DNA from: Podospora pseudocomata
Taxonomy: Eukaryota > Ascomycota > Sordariomycetes > Sordariales > Podosporaceae
Direction of reading: 5' to 3'
DNA: 64,000 nucleotides
NCBI RefSeq assembly: GCF_035222375.1
Contig: NW_026946365.1
Location: forward strand, 682,001 to 746,000
Part shown: positions 57,698-64,000 of the stretch, one piece after another
Layout of the letters: every line of letters starts with the position of its first letter
How positions within the stretch are numbered: position 1 is the stretch's first letter
Translations under genes and position numbers: made by a program
Notes under the pieces: model-generated
The model's input: only the letters and a program-made list of their open reading frames with translations
Databases searched by the model: none
What the model was told of the DNA's origin: nothing

Positions 57698-59289
57698 GGG
57701 GTGCCATTTCCAACCCTGTCAGGAAAATCGGCGCCGTTTGCCGGCTAGCGAACAGTGCTTCCCCGGGCGCGTTCTTGGCTCCCTTGGCTGGAGATTGCCC
57801 TGACCGCTTCCCCAGATTTTCCCGTCTCCCGGGAGCTGCGCCAAGAGCAGCGATCTTCCCCCAACAGAAGACTCTATTCCCACGTCTTGTCTGATCGCCG
57901 CGTCGTGGATCCACGCAGAGACGGCTTGTCATTTGACTTTGACCACCTTCGGCTGTTCTCGACCTCTGTTCCGTCAACTTCCTCCGGCTTCAGAAATGGA
58001 TGGCCATGTGTCATGTTTTTTGCCTGTCAAAAGCAATCAATATCCTCCTCACCCATCCCTGGTCGATGTTGATCAAGGGGAGGGGGCTGGGGAAGAAGCA
58101 AATGCCGTATTAAACAACAGATTGCTCATATCTGATTCTTCACTTTGCCGTCAACACAGTACAATTACTGACAATTAACAGACACATTGCCTTCAGCCCT
58201 CGTGACTTTTTGCCAGAATTCGGCGTAAATCACCCGGTTTTCCTCCTCGACTGCCACCGTCACGACAAGCCTCACAAAAATATCTCTACTTGCATTTATC
58301 ATATCGCTTCCGCTACCAAGCAGTACAAGTTCCTGGACCTTCCTTCTAGGTCTGCCATCCGATCGCGTAATCCTGGCGTTCCATTGTGTCCACCGTTTTT
58401 TTTTATGCTCCGTATATTTCTCCACTCACCGCACCAAGGTGAAGAATTCTTCACCGGTGTTACATTACAAAGTTGTATTCCTTTCCTTCGAACCGAGGGC
58501 TCGGTGAGAAAAAAATCAGGCCGCGGATGACGGAGCGGGCGGCAGGCAAGGCAGAAAGATAAACGTTTTTGTTGACTTATTGCCGGTAACGACTTAAAAA
58601 CAGGGGTGGTTGAGCCGCGGGAAAAAAGATAGTGGTGCCAGGGGGGGAGCGGGAACTTCACATGGTAACGACAACAGGAGCAGGTTTGTTGACTGTTTGA
58701 AGGACGGGAAGATGTCGCGGCGGTGATGTCACTTGTTTTCATCAGTCTGACAGCTGTTCTTTTGGGGAGAACAAGGCCGATACACTCCTGACCGAGGCAC
58801 AGCACTTCCTCTTGGCTCCGGCACTTGACACAACCTGTTCCTGACCGCTCACACCGATGACGATGCGCATTATCGCCGAGTCCAGAATGGTATCGTAGGG
58901 CTATGCTCTGCAGCTTCGATGCGGCCATATGATTAGGCCAAATAGTGTGGGTTGGTTGGGTCGAGCCGAAGGCTTATGGGGCTTGTGAGAAGATGATGTT
59001 TCGTTTCAGATCCCCAACTCCAACGACTCTCCAAAAATGAAGTTGGGGGGATTGCGGCACAGCACCCCCGATTTCAACTCTAGACATGCAGAGATCTTGA
59101 TGGGAGATGCACGCCGGCACGTATAACAGAGGAAGATGGCCGAAACGAAGACCAGGTAGATGCCCGGCCCGGGCCTGTGGCCTTCCGGGAGTGGGATCGG
59201 GATCGGCGTGGTGCTGTGGCTGTCTGTGGAAGGTATTGAAAGGCACGCCGACGCCGATCTGTGAGCTGCGCCGTTGGCCGGTCTACTCT

Positions 59290-59870
59290 TGATCACTTAT
59301 TTACATCCCATATGTATACCGTATAGCCTCCATGTAGATAAGTTTATTAACCCAACCTTTTAAACTGCTGACCCTACATTTTTCTGTCCACAATCCTAGC
59401 CTTTTCTGTCTATAATCCTAGCTTTTATTATCTGTTAACCTAGCTTTTGCTATCCATTTCAGCTCAAATTGCTGAAAAATATTCTGGGATATCTACAAGA
59501 CTCTTACGCATGCAATCATCTCATAAGTTATTAAGTATTATCACCAATACTCTTTTCATTTTGACGGGAACTCTAGGTCGGAGCAAGACTGAAAACGTTT
59601 GCCGTAGTCTGGCCTTTCAATCCCGTTGGAGATACGACACAAAGAGTATCACGTATCTGAACACCATAGCCCTGCTTCATGCTTCATGTTGTTCAAGACT
59701 GGTATACTTAAGAGATAAAAATAGAGATCTATCTCCGCATCTATTATGTATATACCAAAAAGGTCTTAATGTCTATGTCTTCCTCCTCAAAAAGACCATA
59801 ACTCACTATTATCACTCCAACAGTTGCTAACACACAACAGTTGCTAACACACAACAGCTGCTAACACAAG
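59290..59870. repeat. AT-rich block with short tandem repeats
   Basis: A sharp drop in GC with stop-rich frames. At its left end, about three degenerate copies of ttttctgtctataatcctagc (59380-59455). At its right end, three 17-bp copies of caacagttgctaacaca (59819-59869). It could be a decayed, C-to-T mutated transposon relic, but no transposon domain is readable. Confidence 0.4.
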
Positions 59871-60570
59871 CAAACAGAAGAGAGCAACCCGGCTATTGTC
59901 AAGGATAGATAAAGAGTAGTTCGCAATCCAAATTATATCCGCAGCCGCACACCACCCCTTACCGGCCTCTACCTCTACACAACCCAAAAACCACCAGGCA
60001 AACCAAAAACCCAAGCACCCTCCCAGTCCAGTCCAACCCAACCACCGCCCAATCGAACCCACCCCCCTTCCCCAGCAGTCGTGAAGTATCTTCCCGGGCC
60101 TGGCGCACAATCCACTCAACCGAGAACAATTCACGCCTGCTACCTAACCATCTAAAACAAGGGAAAAGCAACATGAACAATAAAACACCCTTGGTATCCT
60201 TTCTCCGTGTAGACCATCTTGTAGCTATGCCCGAAAAGAAACCACTCCCCCCAAATCCCTGAGCTCTTCCCACGAGGTTGGCCGTCCCCCATCACCTTTG
60301 GTTGATTTCTCGATCATTTCTAGACAGCCCACAACCCGCATGAACGAACAAGCACAAGCCCAAGACAGAAGCCCATCCAGAGTTCATACCGAATGGATAG
60401 CCGGCTTGCATAAAAAAGGAATAATAACCAGAGCAGCCAAAGGGAGACGGCTTTCTTGGATGATCCTGAGGCTTCTTCCGAGTCTTTTTTAAGGGCTATC
60501 AAGCAAGGTAGGTAACTATCGGTATCCAAAGTGATTTGGTTGGGTGTTGTTAGGGCCGAGGAAAATATCC

Positions 60571-60949
60571 TCACCAGTCATCCTCGCTGGAATCTTGCTC
60601 TACCATCTCGCCTTCTTGGTCCTCCATGTCGCTGGAGTCTGGATTGCCCGCGAGGCTGTCCCAGTCGTCTTCGGTGCTGTCCTCCTCCCCCTCCTCCTCT
60701 TCCTTTTCTCCTCTTCCTTCTTCTTCTTCTTCTTTTTCTTCTTCTCCCACTCCTCCGCCCTCTTCACCCACTCTTCCGCCCGCTTCGCCCACTCCTCCCA
60801 CTTCGCTCACAATGCCTCCACCTCCTCCCGCTTCTTCGCCCGCAATGCCTCCACCTCCTTCCATTCCACCACTGTACCCGCCTCCGGCTTTTCCATAGCC
60901 GCAACCAACTCCGGGTTCGTCTCCTTCGTCTCCTTCTTCTCCACCTCGC
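60571..60949 (-). pseudogene. Frame-broken 3' continuation of the coiled-coil gene (possible)
   Basis: Directly downstream of the stop at 60950-60952, one shifted frame encodes a charged helix (LSEVEKKETKETNPEL; VVEWKEVEALRAKKREEVEAL) up to an in-frame TGA at 60807-60809, and after it EEWAKRAEEWVKRAEEWEKK. The other shifted frame is open to 60571 and ends with an acidic C-terminus (DDWDSLAGNPDSSDMEDQ) that looks like real protein. Either the parent gene once ran through here and was broken by a one-base shift in a C5 run (60960-60964), a nonsense change and a second shift in the GAA tract, or unrecognised introns or sequence errors are present. Confidence 0.35.
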
Positions 60950-62880
60950 TCAGCCCAGACCCCCTGTCATTTCCAGAATGCCCATCTTTCTATCCCCGAC
61001 ATCTTTCTTGCTACCATAGCCTCCATACGCAGGAACTTTAGCTGGTGCAGCGAAGATGTTGGGTGGAAGACCGGTGGTGGAGGTGTGGTTCGACGAGGCG
61101 GCGTTCATCTTGGAGTTGGCGGGGATGTCATCCTTTGGTAACGCTTGGTAGGTGGAGGGTTTGGGCATGGGGGCCGGTGGAGAGTAGAAGGTCCCAGCAG
61201 GGGTAAGGCTTAAATCAGGGTACTCTGGTCTCGGAGGGGAAAAGAGTGGCGGAAGGCTACGGCCTTGACCGTGTTCCTTGGTCGAGAGGTCATGAGGCAT
61301 GGGTTACAGGCGAGGGATGGTGGTAGAGGTGTTGGTTCATCTTGTTCCTGTTGCGCAAAGGTGTCGGGCTTCACAGAGGATACCTGAGGGTTGTTGGGTC
61401 CGTTCTGGATTGGTGCGCGATAAATATTGGATCCTGACGGGATGCCGGGGTAGCGTGTTGATCTGGAGCCAAGGAAAGGGCTCGCTCCCGGCAAGGAGGA
61501 GGGGGTTGTTGTTGAGAAAGGGCCGGGTGTGCAGAAGGGCTTCCTGACGGCGGGCAGCGTTGCTCGAAGACTAGTGGCGCTAAATAAGCCACGCATCTCG
61601 GTGTAGTGCTCCCTATGGATGAGCTTGTTAATAGGATCAAGGTTAATAGGGGGAGGACAAGACATACTTGATAGTCACATCTGCACAGACCTTGTGGCAG
61701 AAAGAACCAGTAACGGGGGGCAATCTCTGCTTCTGTGCTATAGAAGTGGTTTCGTCCACCTCTACACTCACGCCACTGTCTGCGGGTGGCTTGGAGAGCA
61801 AGAAAGTAGCACCTGTTGGCTTCGGATTGCGATCGCTCTTTCTCTGGCGCTCACATGCACTGCTCACGTTTGTTAGAAAGTACAGCTTGAGTGGGAACCA
61901 TAAGAGAAGACATACCAAGGCTGGAGAAACGGAAACGGAACGGGTTTGGGACACCATCGACATGTCGGGACCTCCTTCACAGTCTTCTCCTCCCCCTTCC
62001 CCCCAACAGCCGCCAAAACAGCCGTCTTTGAACCCCTCAACTCCTGAAGCTGAACCTCCCTCTCCTGACCAACCACATCCTTTACCCTCACAGCCATGTC
62101 CTCAATAAAATCGCCAGACCTGTCATGAATGTACTTCTGCATCACACCCATATCCTCATCCAACCGCTCCTCCATCTCCTTCTGGTGCTTTTCCATCCTC
62201 ATGGAAAAGTCGTCTCTCAAAGTCTGCAAGTCACCGTGGTGCATCCGCCTGATGTCAGCAACATTCCTGTTCAACAGATGAAACCTCTCGTTGATATCAT
62301 CGAATCTATCCATCATACGGTCAAATTCATCAAGCGTGAGCTCGCCCTGAGATCGAGCCTCCATGTCAGCAAGCCGGTTGGTGATCTCGTCGAGCTTGGC
62401 CATGATTTGGGCGTTGGTTATAGTTTCTGTTGATGGGGAGGGTTGGGGAAATAGGAGCTTGGTGAGGTCGTGAAGGCGGTTGGCTTGTGTTTGTGGGCCA
62501 TCATTGATGGTTGTCTCCTGACCTACCCAGAGGCCGCGGAGGGTGTTGGCCAAGTCGGCGGCAGCGTTGTTGATGCGATCGAGGGGGTTGGTCTCGGTGG
62601 TGCTGTCCCTCATATCGAGCAAGAAGCTGCCAAGAGCATTGATCTTGTCGCCGAGGAGGTCCAGGAGATTATACTCAGAGGCGGCGAGCTGGTTGTCCGG
62701 GTTGTTCGAGGCTTGATTCGCATCGGTAACAGAAGCCTGAACAACAGGGCGAGGCAGCTGGGCCTCATTGTGGGGAGCATCATGCATCGTGGCAGTATGT
62801 TTCGGGGTCTTGACTGTTGCTGAAGTAGACTGAGTGGTCTCGTCCTTACGAGCACACTTAGTATAGTGACCACGGCCCAT
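60950..62880 (-). CDS. Coiled-coil hypothetical protein, four exons
   Basis: Predicted 570 residues. Minus-strand exons: 61916-62880, 61668-61859, 61384-61612, 60950-61276. The first three junctions share phases cleanly (LQPC|ACERQRK; TIK|EHYTEM); the last intron (61277-61383) is the best of several options. The first exon starts MGRGHYTKCARKDETTQ and is mostly helical, with a long coiled-coil segment (ITNRLADMEARSQGELTLDEFDRMMDRF and onward, quoted here only in part). A cysteine-bearing patch CRWCPKPVPF precedes the first intron. The middle is Ser/Pro-rich (TPGPFSTTTPSSLPGASPF). No known domain was recognised. The sequence beyond its stop still looks coding in other frames, so the annotated C-terminus may be premature. 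The start was set at the ATG after an untranslatable-looking hydrophobic leader (SSLLFPLSSLLFSF). Confidence 0.6.
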
Positions 62881-63450
62881 GATAGCTGGGAGTATTTCAA
62901 GTGTCGGATGTAGTGATGGAAAAGAGAAGAGGAGTGATGAAAGAGGGAAGAGTAGTGATGAAAAAAGGCAGAGTGGGAAGCAGAAAAGACCACGATGGAG
63001 AAGAGTTTTATACCTGAGTCTTGAAACTGAACAACAAGTTAAACCTAAATCGTTTTTAACTTCAACACTCGAAAAATTTCCAGTCACACAACCCAGTTCC
63101 ACAAACCCGCCATCAACGCCATTAAAGTTAAAAAAGAAACCTTGATGGAATCAACCCTGTCGTGGTGTTTGTGGTCTCTGCCTGCTGAGTAGGTTTCCCG
63201 TAAGTGTCCTCTTGCGCGTGTTTCGTTGTGCCAGCCCCATTCTATTCTTGCACTGTCTCTTCATATTCTAGAGCTGGTAATGTATAATGTGGTTCATGCC
63301 GGTATGCACCCTGCTCCCATAAGAGAACGAGCTACTCATCAATACAGGCCATCCTTTTATGGCATACCTCATCCTCATTGAACTCACCATCCCCAGGGCT
63401 CATCACATGCCCTTTCTCCCCCCGCACTTCTCTTGATTCACCTGGTCGAT
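62881..63450. other. Intergenic: coiled-coil gene promoter
   Basis: Contains direct AGTGATGAAA(A/G) repeats at about 62911-62965 in the presumed 5' leader of the coiled-coil gene. No gene was recognised. Confidence 0.45.
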
Positions 63451-63603
63451 TCATGCCTGAACATATCTCAAGGCCTGCTCCGACTGTTGTTGGTAATCCT
63501 CACATTCCTCATCCATGCTATCGCAGGTTTGCTGCAGTCGGGATATGTTGTTCCACGTGGATCGACGTTGAGAGGGATTCTGGCTCAGGTTTAGGTTGGT
63601 CAT
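63451..63603 (-). CDS. Short ORF, 50 residues, possible small gene or exon
   Basis: A 50-codon open frame with balanced, coding-like codon use. The product is hydrophilic and helix-prone (MTNLNLSQNPSQRRSTWNN; SMDEECEDYQQQSEQALRYV). It lies on the same strand as, and about 570 bp upstream of, the coiled-coil gene, so it could be an upstream exon of that gene, an independent small protein, or chance. No domain recognised. Confidence 0.3.
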   Translation of the reverse strand: MTNLNLSQNPSQRRSTWNNISRLQQTCDSMDEECEDYQQQSEQALRYVQA

Positions 63604-64000
63604 GGCGTTCCGTTTGCTATTTTATATATATATTATATCGTGACGGTTGTGGCTGCGTGTTGTGTTCGCAGTTTGGCAAGCCTCATGATATGGAGCTTGT
63701 GGTGTTGAGAGGGATGGGGGAACAAGAGCGGGATGGCGAGCTGTGACTGGTAATCCTGTCGTTTTGGACACTTGGCACTCATAAGCCGCCAGCCATAAGC
63801 AGGTAGATGTCAGACTTATCATGTGCTAATAACAAGCTGGGAGTCACACTGGACTTGAAAACCTTCGCATGGAAAGCCACTGACGATAAGGAAAAGTCTA
63901 TTGACCAATCTCTCCACTCCTGCCCCATTTACGTCTGGGAGCAGCAAGCAAGTGCCATTGCTTGCCCTTTCCAATCTGTTCATACAATTGAAATGTCATC
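63604..64000. other. Window edge, nothing recognised
   Basis: No supported gene or motif; an AT-rich patch (tatatatattatat) lies near 63624. Confidence 0.4.

Noticed and set aside
58299-58928. 209-codon minus-strand frame with several cysteines
   Set aside because: Cysteine spacing does not match a zinc finger I can name, and codon use is not gene-like.

Overview
This window looks like nuclear DNA of a filamentous ascomycete, most likely a Sordariomycete close to Sordariales. The evidence is a class III chitin synthase, short introns of about 45-110 bp with GTRNGT donors and CTAAC or CTGAC-like branch points, strongly GC3-biased coding exons, CT-rich 5' leaders and fungus-only families (Opy2, fungal IDO, cysteine-rich GPI proteins). 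No species call is possible from the sequence alone. No CRISPR array, rRNA gene, intact transposon or canonical tRNA was found.

Layout. 1-12 kb is sparse: a type II haloacid dehalogenase-like gene (780-1544, -) and an Opy2-like HOG/MAPK membrane anchor (5364-6674, -), then a 5.4-kb gap. 12-19.6 kb carries three conserved + strand genes: class III chitin synthase, NEDD8-conjugating enzyme Ubc12 and mitochondrial ketol-acid reductoisomerase. 20-28 kb holds a serine racemase/threonine dehydratase-type PLP enzyme divergent from an indoleamine 2,3-dioxygenase, a cysteine-rich GPI-type surface protein and an Mrm1-like mitochondrial rRNA methyltransferase with a repetitive N-terminal extension. 28.7-35.2 kb holds an acidic orphan ORF and a large Mi-2/Mit1-type chromatin remodeller. 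37.9-41.3 kb is a multi-exon CCCH zinc-finger gene. 41-45.5 kb is gene-poor and contains a tRNA-like Pol III module and a decayed tandem array. 45.6-52.6 kb is compact: COP9 signalosome subunit 3, RPA large subunit, an amidohydrolase and a minimal cytochrome b5. 52.6-64 kb is sparse, with microsatellites, an AT-rich block, a 77-residue ORF beside a long CA repeat, and a coiled-coil gene with a broken-looking 3' end.

Most genes are housekeeping and there is no biosynthetic cluster. Loose themes are amino-acid metabolism (reductoisomerase, PLP dehydratase, IDO; CPC1/Gcn4-like sites upstream of the reductoisomerase), ubiquitin-like signalling (Ubc12 makes the NEDD8 conjugates that the COP9 signalosome removes) and the cell surface. 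I did not find a convincing new multi-gene system. The best leads are twin CCGGAA/TTCCGG palindromes before IDO, a Pol III-like SINE candidate with a perfect terminal hairpin, a decayed ~163-bp tandem array, and three genes whose 3' ends change reading frame.
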